Source of the DNA: Anisakis pegreffii
Taxonomy: Eukaryota; Nematoda; Chromadorea; Rhabditida; Anisakidae
Length of the DNA stretch: 64,000 nt
Reading direction: 5' to 3'
Assembly (NCBI GenBank): GCA_035041965.1
Contig: JAPYMA010000525.1
Location: 1-64,000, forward strand
Positions 13,315 through 23,600 of this stretch are shown piece by piece. Below the pieces are notes generated by a model. The model searched no databases. It was not told where the DNA came from and was given only the letters and a program-made list of their open reading frames with translations. The translations under genes were made by a program, and so were the position numbers. Positions within the stretch are counted from its first letter, which is position 1; each line of letters begins with the position of its first letter.

Positions 13315-14754
13315 TATGTTATTCTAGGCTCTTCGTCGTCTCATGTGTGTTTCTGATTTCATTTGCCATCTCAGTATTGTCACGTTATTATCTCCTTTCC
13401 ATGATACATCCCAAATCGCTTTTGCATCAATCGAAACTGCGAATGCGGCTTTTCAATATATATACATACCCCTTTATAATTACATTTTTGAATCACCCAA
13501 TTCAGTCCATTCTGTTGTTCATTGACGCCGAATTGGACGGATATTTAGCTTACAAAGCACATAATAATATTCATCAAATAAAACATGCGGTTCTTGATTT
13601 CGATGCAATAGCAATGCATCTACCTATTGTCTGCTTGATCTTCGAGATATTCTCGTCAATTAATCCTATTCAATCAATCATCCATTCGGTATGTTCCATA
13701 TAAAGTCTGTAAAAAGCGCGGGTCATGTAAAAATTCAAGCAATACAACGCGGGTTGCACTGAACTGTAATATCATACAAAAGTTTACTTGTCTGATGAAA
13801 TGCCACTAAAAAACAGTACATCAAATGCTGCTGCCTTGAACTGAAATGCTTCTTTTCGTATGTAAAAAAATATTTTGTTATCAATGCACTCATAATCATA
13901 CAGAGTAATTTTTTGTTCATTGCTGTCTTACATTCTTTTGAATAAATGTTCATTTCATTGTATATTTCGATTAATAATATTACTTTCCTGTCTGATCACA
14001 TCATTAATTGAGGTACATATTTCGATTGCGAAATGCGTTCTCAAGTCCTCTTCGATTTTTAGCTATGGTAAATCTTTTTTAAATTCATGTATGATGAGAG
14101 ATCACAGCAACCAAACTTTTCGGTGGTTGTTGCAAGTCATTTTTTTGAAATTCGCAACTTAGGTTCGAAATGATTGCCGTAACTTGTCTTTTGATCAGAG
14201 AAAATCAAATCAAGCATAAAGACGGCAATCTTCATGCTATAAATTCCAGATTAACACTTCAAAAAGTTGGTACTTCTCACACTTTGGTGATTTGTACTAA
14301 TTGAAGATTTCGTAAAGCTTTCGTCTCTGCATACGGTGGATGCGACTTTAGTGAGAAGATTATAACGACATGACGGCTCTACAAGGTTATTCCGAGGACG
14401 TATCGAAACTGCACATAATGGCTTTGACTAGTTCAATTTGTTGCTGATGAATTTGATTAGAAATACTTTTTGTTCTTACAGCCAAATAATAAAATTGAGG
14501 TTTCTTGAGCCAGCCGTGTTAATGACGATGAAATTATCGAGCAAACGGAATGTTTAATGCATTTTAATAGCGACACTTAATTGTCCCGAAGTATTGCTGT
14601 ACTATACAGTTAAGTAGTGCATATTCCAGTCTTATCAGTTCCGTACATCTCACTGACTGAAGAGTGATAATAAACAAAATAAGCACTTCTCAAAGTACCA
14701 GAGATGATGAGTGGATTGCCACCGTACACTTTAACGGTTCCTCATAGTTAATTT
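13315..14754. other. 3' flank of HMBOX-like gene and intergenic DNA
   Basis: Probable 3' UTR at first, with an AATAAA at about 13577. No further coding exon was recognised before the target duplication of the LTR element. Confidence 0.45.
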
Positions 14755-14759
14755 GTCGG
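14755..14759. repeat. Target-site duplication, left (GTCGG)
   Basis: GTCGG directly precedes the 5' LTR and recurs at 18500-18504 directly after the 3' LTR. This fixes both element ends and shows a single integrase-type insertion. Confidence 0.92.
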
Positions 14760-15109
14760 TGTCGCGATTATCGCGATATTAAATGGAGGATTGTGATTGA
14801 TTACTATGGATCAGAGATTATTTCTGTTTTATAAAGTTATTTTGGGATCAACACCGACAAACGACGATCATAAATTACGTCAGTGTTCAATGATCACGAC
14901 AGAGGCTATCTTCACATAAAATATGGCTATCAAATATCACAATAAAATGGAACAATTGGATTAAATAAAGATAATGGCAATGCACTCTTCATCAGAGATC
15001 ACTTCTCGGCACAAGTAATTCTTATAAATGTTTAAATTTCAAGGCATTCGGATAACTTTCGATTTTACATACTCATGGACCAAAGACCGCCACGCCCGTC
15101 GTCTCGAAG

Positions 15110-15116
15110 TATAAAA
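15110..15116 (+). promoter_or_regulatory. TATA box of the LTR promoter
   Basis: TATAAAA in the sequence AAGTATAAAAGGATGG, the best core-promoter match in the LTR; the 3' LTR copy is at 18107-18113. The start site about 25-30 bp downstream is inferred. Confidence 0.6.
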
Positions 15117-15434
15117 GGATGGAGTTGGCACGAAATCTTCATTTTTGTGATCCAATACTTTTTACATTGATATTGATATTTATATTCAATACTTTATGCT
15201 TTATACTTTATATTAGTATACGTAAATTTATGGAGTAATATTTCTAAATTTGATTATTAATCTTGATATGATCAGTTCTTTTATTTGATATTGTTATCAA
15301 CATTTCTCCTTATTATGGTTTATTATTATTGTTAGTGTTCGTTGCGATTTATATTATTATTATTATTATCATTATTGTTTTCTTATTGTTGATATGATAT
15401 GATCGCTATTTTTGAACGTTATTATTGTATGCAA

Positions 15435-15456
15435 GGTTTAATTACCCAAGTTTGAG
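15435..15456 (+). ncRNA. Embedded SL1 spliced-leader sequence with splice donor (5' LTR copy)
   Basis: All 22 positions match the nematode SL1 leader, which begins GGTTTAATTACC and ends AAGTTTGAG. It is followed directly by GTAATT, so the leader/donor junction of SL RNA (GAG before GTAA) is kept. AATTACC and GGTAATT can pair around it, like the first stem of SL RNA. The Sm-site region and 3' stems of a real SL RNA gene are not seen in the 46 bases left before the LTR end. It is therefore a leader exon plus donor, not a whole SL RNA gene. Confidence 0.9.
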
Positions 15457-15502
15457 GTAATTGACTAATAAACAATTGTTGACAACTCGACAATTCGTCA
15501 CA

Positions 15503-15522
15503 TGGTGCCCGAGGTGAGGTAC
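15503..15522 (+). other. Primer-binding-site candidate
   Basis: Sequence immediately after the 5' LTR begins TGGTGCCCGAGGTGAGG. The leading TGG would pair with the CCA of a tRNA 3' end, as in most LTR elements. I did not assign the tRNA. Confidence 0.65.
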
Positions 15523-15709
15523 GAATAGAGCACCAGAAGAGAAGAGAAACAAGTGTATCGCTGACTATCGAGTATTGTGCTTGGAACGAAATTGAAACGA
15601 CCGAGCGAGCAATACTAAACGAACGACTACACCGAGAGATTATATCGTTGGAGGAAGCAACGAGTTAAGTGAACAAGTTTAAGTTCATACTTAACAAGAG
15701 AGATCATTT

Positions 15710-17452
15710 ATGACGTCATTGGGCATCAGAAAGTCCCTTGACTTCAATCGCAGAAAATTGAGCAAGGCATTGACGAGCCTTCCAAAATGCGATGAACATG
15801 TTAGAAGCATTGACGAACTAGATTCGCGAAAGCTAAGCGTTAGGATCGCGCTAAATACGTTAACCACTAAAGTCCAACTTCTCCGTGAGAAGAATGAAGA
15901 ATGGATGAAATTAATGGACGAGATGAGTGGGGAGAAGAGAGAGAGAGAAGAGGAGCTTTATGAAAGCTACACCTCAAGGCCAGGGAATTTTCTTGAGGTC
16001 GTGAACGATGCCGAAGATAGTATGATCTACCTAGAGGCGAGATTAACAGAAACAATTCGTGAAAGACTGTTGAGACTGAATGTTAATAAGAGTGCCGCAC
16101 CAGCACAACCGACAGAACTTATGATGAGTGTAAGCTTACCAGCTGTATCACTCCCGAAACTTGACGGCAATGCTCAAACAGTTACTACACTCACCGTGAG
16201 TACACAGACAGAGAGCCGTGATAAAGCAGCAAAGCGCTGTGAATTATGCAACGGGCTCCACTTCGCCGATCAGTGCATGAAATATTTACGTGTTGATGAG
16301 AGGAAAAACCAACTGGCGGATCTTCGACGATGTTTTCGGTGTATGAAAAATGGACATCGGAGCTATCGATGTCAATACAATCGCCGATGTTATTTTTGCA
16401 ATGGTGATCATCATCAAGCCCTCTGTTCAAGACGGGAGGAGATTAATAATTCATGGCAGTTATGGCCACCGATGAGAAGACAAACGAAAGTGCAATCGAA
16501 TAGCAATTACGGGCACAGAGGTTTAAAACTGCTGCGAAATACGAGTTATCGAAATCGTGGGACAGAACTCAGTGGGTCCGAACGGCGACGAGGTGAAACG
16601 CAGAATATTTGTCCACAACCGTACAATGGTGCGTCAAGCTTACAAAATGACGCAATTAATGCAGTGTCCAGCAAGAAATTGAATCCAGCTGCTCGAGAAT
16701 TTATTCCTCGCCGACGAATCTTGATTCAAATGAAGCATGTTGAATCAAAGCAAACAGATTGCGGTAATGGGATAAAAACGGTCAATTATTTGGTTATCAA
16801 CGGACCAGACGGTATAAAAAAGGAGAAGAATGTTTATCAGACGACTTTGAAAGTACATGATCGAGCAAAGGTCACTTCAAGAGACCAACATCGACAATCC
16901 AACAAAATGAAGGCAACGATTGGAGAGATAGAAAAACGAATGCTGGCAGTAATCAGTCAGTGGAAACTCGGCTTGATCGGCCTAGCGATGAGGCTACTAG
17001 TCGTCGGAACTGTCGCCGGCTTTATTTATTTTCATACATGCAAATGGGCATGGACATGGTTGTGTCCGCGCAGGTTGCCTTGGACGGAGACGATAGAACA
17101 AGTGCGGACGCAGACGTGCAGATCGCTGCGCCATAAACGAGCGTCGAATAGTCGTGAGGGGAATGGAAGAATGGACGAACCGAAGCATCGAACCTCGATG
17201 TGGAGACCTATGCAGAAGGAACGAGCGTGTCAAGGAACTCTAACGGACGCGAACGAATCAGCTGAACAGATATGCATGCAGACGTGGAGGCCAATGGAGC
17301 AGAAACGAACACATCGAGAACTCATAAAGGAAATTGACGAATCTCGTGAACCAGATCAGATATCGAGCAAACCGCCTTTGTGGCATAACGTTAAAGCAAT
17401 AAAGCTTCTGCAAATATCAACCAACCACGACAATCAAACAACGGAGTTGTGA
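15710..17452 (+). CDS. Gag-like protein with three zinc knuckles and a C-terminal hydrophobic segment (580 aa)
   Basis: Single uninterrupted ORF between the LTRs; the ATG at 15710 is the first in frame and lies about 200 bp after the 5' LTR. The N-terminal half is charged and helical. Three CCHC knuckles follow: about 177-189 (CELCNGLHFADQC), 208-221 (CFRCMKNGHRSYRC) and 227-239 (CYFCNGDHHQALC), a triplet known from BEL/Pao-type Gag proteins that bind RNA during particle assembly. A strongly hydrophobic stretch at about 418-452 (LLVVGTVAGFIYFHTC, then Trp/Cys-rich) is unusual for Gag. It could be a remnant of a downstream membrane-protein frame fused by an internal deletion that removed pol. 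The tail is polar with repeated WRPM-type motifs. No pol motifs are present. Recent insertion and an open frame suggest it may still be expressed. Confidence 0.85.
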   Translation: MTSLGIRKSLDFNRRKLSKALTSLPKCDEHVRSIDELDSRKLSVRIALNTLTTKVQLLREKNEEWMKLMDEMSGEKREREEELYESYTSRPGNFLEVVNDAEDSMIYLEARLTETIRERLLRLNVNKSAAPAQPTELMMSVSLPAVSLPKLDGNAQTVTTLTVSTQTESRDKAAKRCELCNGLHFADQCMKYLRVDERKNQLADLRRCFRCMKNGHRSYRCQYNRRCYFCNGDHHQALCSRREEINNSWQLWPPMRRQTKVQSNSNYGHRGLKLLRNTSYRNRGTELSGSERRRGETQNICPQPYNGASSLQNDAINAVSSKKLNPAAREFIPRRRILIQMKHVESKQTDCGNGIKTVNYLVINGPDGIKKEKNVYQTTLKVHDRAKVTSRDQHRQSNKMKATIGEIEKRMLAVISQWKLGLIGLAMRLLVVGTVAGFIYFHTCKWAWTWLCPRRLPWTETIEQVRTQTCRSLRHKRASNSREGNGRMDEPKHRTSMWRPMQKERACQGTLTDANESAEQICMQTWRPMEQKRTHRELIKEIDESREPDQISSKPPLWHNVKAIKLLQISTNHDNQTTEL

Positions 17453-17746
17453 TTATGACGGTATGGTGGAAATCAACTAATTATTGAATAATAGATATCT
17501 ACGAATAATGATGAATGAAATTGGAATAAGGATTATTAATTAGATAATTGGAATATATTTAAATGTATACTATAATAATTGGATTTTAAATGGTTATAAT
17601 CGAATTGGATCAATATCGGTTAATATGGACATTGAATATATTATTGGATCAAATGAATATTATGGAAAGTGGACAATGGGCGTTAAGAAGTTTATTAATC
17701 GATTGGTATAAATAATAGAGAGAGACACATGTTTATTACACTCTTT

Positions 17747-17756
17747 GTGGTGGGAG
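17747..17756 (+). other. Polypurine-tract candidate
   Basis: GTGGTGGGAG directly precedes the TG of the 3' LTR, where plus-strand priming takes place in LTR elements. It is short and interrupted by T. Confidence 0.5.
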
Positions 17757-18499
17757 TGTCGCGATTATCGCGATATTAAATGGAGGATTGTGATTGATTA
17801 CTATGGATCAGAGATTATCTCTGTTTTATAAAGTTATTTTGGGATCAACACCGACAAACGACGATCATAAATTACGTCAGTGTTCAATGATCACGACAGA
17901 GGCTATCTTCACATAAAATATGGCTATCAAATATCACAATAAAATGGAACAATTGGATTAAATAAAGATAATGGCAATGCACTCTTCATCAGAGATCACT
18001 TCTCGGCACAAGTAATTCTTATAAATGTTTAGATTTCAAGGCATTCGGATAACTTCCGATTTTACATACTCATGGACCAAAGACCGCCACGCCCGTCGTC
18101 TCGAAGTATAAAAGGATGGAGTTGGCACGAAATCTTCATTTTTGTGATCCAATACTTTTTACATTGATATTGATATTTATATTCAATACTTTATGCTTTA
18201 TACTTTATATTAGTATACGTAAATTTATGGAGTAATATTTCTAAATTTGATTATTAATCTTGATATGATCAGTTCTTTTATTTGATATTGTTATCAACAT
18301 TTCTCCTTATTATGGTTTATTATTATTGTTAGTGTTCGTTGCGATTTATATTATTATTATTATTATCATTATTGTTATCTTATTGTTGATATGATATGAT
18401 CGCTATTTTTGAACGTTATTATTGTATGCAAGGTTTAATTACCCAAGTTTGAGGTAATTGACTAATAAACAATTGTTGACAACTCGACAATTCGTCACA
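17757..18499 (+). repeat. 3' LTR
   Basis: 743 bp, aligned base for base with the 5' LTR at a constant offset of 2,997 with about four substitutions and no gap. It carries the second SL1 copy (18432-18453), TATAAAA at 18107 and AATAAA at 18464. Confidence 0.92.
18432..18453 (+). ncRNA. Embedded SL1 spliced-leader sequence with splice donor (3' LTR copy)
   Basis: Identical to the copy at 15435-15456, including the following GTAATT. Conservation is expected from the youth of the insertion and does not by itself show selection. Confidence 0.9.
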
Positions 18500-18504
18500 G
18501 TCGG
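18500..18504. repeat. Target-site duplication, right (GTCGG)
   Basis: Matches 14755-14759 exactly. Confidence 0.92.
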
Positions 18505-20604
18505 TAAACAAGTCGGATCACATCAACATTCTTGACATTCCAGTTTAATGACTGTTTCCTTTGCAAACTAAGCCTTGAAATCCATGCGATGAAAATGTGC
18601 TCGCCTTATCAGCCTAAGCTAGGACCTAAGCCAGTCGCTTTCATTTTCTTAAATATTGCAATGGGTGTTTCCATAAACATGCCTCCAATCGACTTTGTAT
18701 CGCGGTTATTAGAGTAAGGAGGTGGGCAAGGGCACATTGCGATGGCAAACACTCAACAATGGCTAATCGTTTTTATCAGTCTATGGCCAAGAGCGATTCG
18801 GCTCATTCTTAACTGATCGATCAGTCGTCTGCGGTTTCGGTCGTTTGCACAGACTTGGCTGGTCTTCAAAGGTGGATGAGCGGCTGCCGACCGAAGCCTA
18901 ATATTATGGCACAATGAATATCAATTCTCACATCTAAGTAGTAATAACCAACACATATTAACTACCAACATCTGGTATTTGGATTGGTACTAAGACTGCA
19001 CACTGAATTTACCACTGTTCCTTTAAAAAAGTTTAGCAGTACCCACCCAATTACATGCGGAATGAAAAATGATGCAACAAAAGGTGAAATCCAGCGTATG
19101 AATATTATCATATTCCGAACGTGGTTCCTTGAAGGAGACTGCTGAAGTAAGCCAACCTTAATTGGATGGTGAAGATGAATTAAGTGCATAGTTTGTTCTT
19201 GATAAGTTGATTGATCAAAGCCTAACTTTAATTAAAACCAAGAAAAATAACAACATATAATATGTATATATTCTTTTAACAGAAAATGGACTGATAGCCC
19301 GCGAAATCGGGGTCGAGGAACTCGGACCACTCGCAAATGCTCGGGGCTGATACTCTTGAGTGCTCTCAGAGTCCTCCAAATACTCATTAGATCATTAGAC
19401 CACTCATTAGTTCGTAGGCCAAATGTCTATTGGGCCAAAGGTCCAGCCAGGCAATAACTCATGACAAGGATATTGAGAATCATATGCCATTTTATGCTTG
19501 CTTCCCTGCGAAAGCAATTATGGGGAAGAAAGTGAAGTCAGCAATAGATTAACCGACACTTTGATTGATCACTGGATTAAATTTAGAAATCCTTCAATGG
19601 AGATGTAAATGAGGTGATGGGGTATGATCAGCACACTCATGCAATCAATTGAAAATTTAGCAAAAATGATTGATCTACACTTGAAATGAGAATACTCAAA
19701 TTGAGATCGCATGGTTTGCCTACACATGGAATCACCACAAATAAGAAAACTGAGATCATTGACATCACCTTTAGATCACTGAAATGAGAAAGCGAAATTG
19801 GGAAGAAATACTTGGTTCGGTTAAGCTGTCAAATATTTCAAGCGTTCCGATAGATAAATCACTCCGTCTTCTGAACTAAAGCAAATTCCTAAGAATCATC
19901 TCTAGAGGTGAATTCGAGACTGGAAGTATGAACGAAGGATAAATTCGTGATTATTTTCCAAAAATGACTGTATTTATGCAAAAATTCATATTGTTCCATA
20001 TTAATTAGAAATACCGAAATTATATTACAGAAGAAATTGGTGTGCGCAAGGGTATTTTCACTCACTATTTGATCTTCTCCCTCTCCACTCACCGCAACTA
20101 ATGATCAGATGTGATCGGAAACAGGTTCGAAATTATTATTAATAGGTGAGGATGTTCCACAAGATAATGTATGCATGTTTTGTCTGCAGATTTTGGCAAA
20201 GGTTTGAATTGTATTTTGATAAATTAGACTGGCTTTCCTGTACTGCTACTAGGAACTAGTTTCCTGTAGCTTACTGATTCAGATCTTGACAACAAATTTA
20301 CATACATTCAAGTATGGCTACACTCATAAGCATGCACCTTTAAGTGTCAGTTTACGCTGCCAAGTGAGCAATCGCATATTGCGTCTGTGATACTCGGTCT
20401 AAAATGTATCATGTGTTTTGCATTCCTAGCATGAAAGTTCGCAGTGAACCGATCATTGTTATCAGCAAGAACGAATAATTTTGAAGTGATATTTTATCAC
20501 TCTACGCAGTAGTAGGTATCAATCGCATCGATTGCAAATACTCGTCAAACTACGAAGTGATAAGAACTTTATTGATGGCCGTAAACTGACGGCAACAATC
20601 AACA
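18505..20604. other. Intergenic DNA upstream of the Munc13-like gene
   Basis: No coding block I can support. It probably holds the promoter and any additional 5' exon of the gene that follows, since the first recognised exon has no secure start. Confidence 0.4.
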
Positions 20605-23600
20605 ATGCATACAAAAACTTATCGGTTGGTTGTTGCCTCGATTCTCTATTCAGAGCAAGACAAACGCGTTGGCTGTCGACCCTACGAATTGCTGGAATAT
20701 CTTCAGCAAGTAAATCCTCTTTCATCATTTGTTTCGCATTCAATGAAATGTTTCATTTTTTACGACATGATTGAGTATATAATTAAACTAAGCATAGTTC
20801 TTTTTTTTCATTTCATTCCGTAAAGAAATTCTTGAGATCATTTCAACTGATTTTTCATTGAATTGCTCGCTTACATTGTTCAAATGTGAAGTAACTCAAC
20901 AAAAGATATCATCAATAGTAATCTGTTACAATCATAAGACATCGTATTATTGAATAGCGTTCAGATTCGAAGAGTTTAGTCATCCGTCGAAATATGTAGG
21001 TGGTAAACAGAGACGAATCACTTTCAGAGTTGAATTCCTCGGATGAACATAACGATGACGATCAAATGACCTTGAAATGGATATATTTAGGAAGCAATTC
21101 ATTAAAATGCGATCGAATTAACGATTGTTTCATAGTTACAAATGCTTGATACTTGTTTCACAGGAATATTTTATTGCAAGAGCTTTGATTAATCACAACA
21201 CCGTTTGTTGGCAATTTTCTGGGTTGAAACTCATTTATATTCGTTGATGAATAATCTCTGTTTTTTTTAAGGCAGTCGACTACGACGATGAAGAGCACAA
21301 TGCGATCGTCTCCGATATAGAACATTCGGCAAGCTCATTACTTTTCAGCAATTTAAATTTTTTTATCAATTTCAAAATTTTTCGCTGTCTTTATGAATGT
21401 TTCAATGGGACTCACGGTAAATTCACCTATACTGTGAGCAAGCAGTTGTAACGAATTTGCTAACCATCTTACCAGCAATATCTGGATTGGCTAAGCTATC
21501 AGCCGTTTGTAGCGTTGCAGGCCACAGTGCGCTTCCATTCGGTTCTTGACCTTACTTTCTATTGCCAGTTCCTTCCGAGTTTCTAGTTCTATCCTGTGGT
21601 CTTTTTTTCAACCTTTAGGTACCACTCACTAACTGTATAAGTCCCTCTGTCGTCATTTGTTCTGGCTAAATTGTCTGCCCAGTTTAGTTCCTACTTCTTA
21701 AATTTTTCGATTACGTCCAACACTCCGCTTTTTCGGCGATTACCCAAACGTTGAATGTGTTCTCATAACGATATTCCCAATGTGCATCTTCCCATCATCC
21801 TTTTTGCTGTTAGCGGCCGTTACTTTTCTTTTCTCGATGTTGCCCACGTTTAACTTGCGTAATGCTGATCGAACGGTGCCACTAGAGAGACAAAAATTGT
21901 TGAATGCAAATGATCATGATGAAACCTTGTTGCAGACTCGATTCAACATCGAAATTCGCCTTTCTTGTGAGAAATCTCATTTTTTCATTGTAACCATTCA
22001 ACAGTGAGTTGATACTTTAAATTTTAATAATAAAATTATTCAATAACATGTATGAGAATTTTAAAAATCAAATTTTGGTTAGCGCAATTTTCTTGATTTC
22101 AACGGTTTGATGCTGTGTAGACAATCATAACTTCGAACAGCAACAGCGATCCGGCATTGACTGATATCTAAAAACTGTCTGATCACAAATATTTCATTGC
22201 TAGAACAGAAATTTCGTCGAGGCTGTTTGTTCTTTACATACTTCACCAGTTTGCGGACGGAATGACAGAATAACAATGAAACAATTATATCGTTTCAAAT
22301 AAAAGTGCCTACAGCTCATATGAAATCTTTTAGGGACAGAAGCGATGATCGAAGATTTCACTCAGAGCATTATTTGGAAGCAAATTCACGAGAAAACTAT
22401 TTTTTGTGAGTGGCTTATGATAATATCTTTGGGAAAGAGATCCGATCAAATCTTATCAAATTTCACGACAGAAATTCATAATGCATTGCTGAGTAAGTAA
22501 AGATTCAGCTACTACTGATCTATGATATAGAGATATTGGTGAATCAACAAATCGTTTATTGACGGTGTGCCGTGCTGAGGAAGAGAATGCATCCAGAACA
22601 CTCTCAACAAAATCCGATGTATCACCAAGTGAAAGTCCTATTCAAACACACAAAATGCGCAAATCCAGTTCGTTTCTCAAAAGGTACACCAATTCCGCTC
22701 GATCATTGTGAAATGCGCTTATGAAAGAGTAGTGCATCATTTGTTCGTTTCAATGCATTATTAAAATAAGAACAATCTGCATTCGAAACTGACAATGGGA
22801 TAAATATCTTAGAGGGGAGTTTGCGTTGGATGGTTTGGTGATTTTTTAGATCCTATTAAATTTATCCGTATTTCACAAAAATTCATCACAAGCATTGAAG
22901 TTTTTGGTTAATGCCGCATTGCAGCGGTCAACGCCATCCCTCGCATGAAAGCAGTTATTCTAGAACAAATTTAACATTACAAAGTTTCAAAGCATCCGAC
23001 TATAACTTGAGCAGGACACTAACTTGATGCAATTCGATTAAACAAAAACGAATAGTGTAGGTTAAGACGCAATCGATCAGACTCGCTTTATCAGATATCG
23101 CTGTCGAACTGTACTTTGGATGCGTGGAATCAACACTCACTGTGTTCGATTGTACCTAATTCAGTTATCACTTTCCGAATTTTGGTTAGTTCTTATATTT
23201 ATTCAGCATTCATTCAGAAAATGCATAGATTTAGCTGTTTTCCTATATACACTCTGATATCACCGAACAATCTAACTAACCTAAGTGGTTCATAACTATC
23301 GATTATGTCATTCATCTCAGTCTAATTCACTTTTCAGAGAAATTCAAAGAATATTCCCAGTCATCAGATAATCGTTCAATCAAAAGAAATATGTGACGAT
23401 TTCTTTGAATTAACCAAGTGCATCATTTATATGGAGGCTCGATTGCAATGCGAGGTTTTTTAATGCTTTTGAGATGAACTTTGCAGAGTTCATTAGCAAA
23501 AAAACATCTGAAATTTTGCATACTCCTCATTTCAAAACTTTAGTCTCAAAAAATCGATATATCTACGAATTCCAAAATGATACCATTCAATTGAAATACA

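Larger units (their letters stand above)
14760..15502 (+). repeat. 5' LTR
   Basis: 743 bp. A TATAAAA box at 15110-15116 suggests transcription starting near 15140. An exact SL1 leader with GT donor lies at 15435-15456 and an AATAAA at 15467-15472, about 30 bp before the LTR end. This layout puts SL1 inside the R region, so it would occur at both ends of a full-length RNA. An ATT microsatellite at about 15353-15369 is shared by both LTRs. Confidence 0.92.
14760..18499 (+). mobile_element. Intact gag-only LTR retrotransposon (3,740 bp) carrying SL1 in its LTRs
   Basis: Two 743-bp LTRs (14760-15502 and 17757-18499) start TGTCGCG and end GTCACA, and are flanked by GTCGG duplications. A primer-site-like TGGTGCCCGAGG follows the 5' LTR and a purine-rich GTGGTGGGAG precedes the 3' LTR. 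The only long frame is a gag-like ORF (15710-17452). No protease, reverse transcriptase, RNase H or integrase is present, so the element needs proteins in trans. The gag zinc knuckles and 5-bp duplication suit a BEL/Pao-type origin, which is inference. I count about four substitutions between the LTRs, so insertion is recent. Confidence 0.93.

Noticed and set aside
15435..15549. A complete SL RNA gene inside the LTR
   Set aside because: Leader and donor are present, but the expected Sm-binding site and downstream stem-loops are not visible before the LTR ends and the primer site begins.
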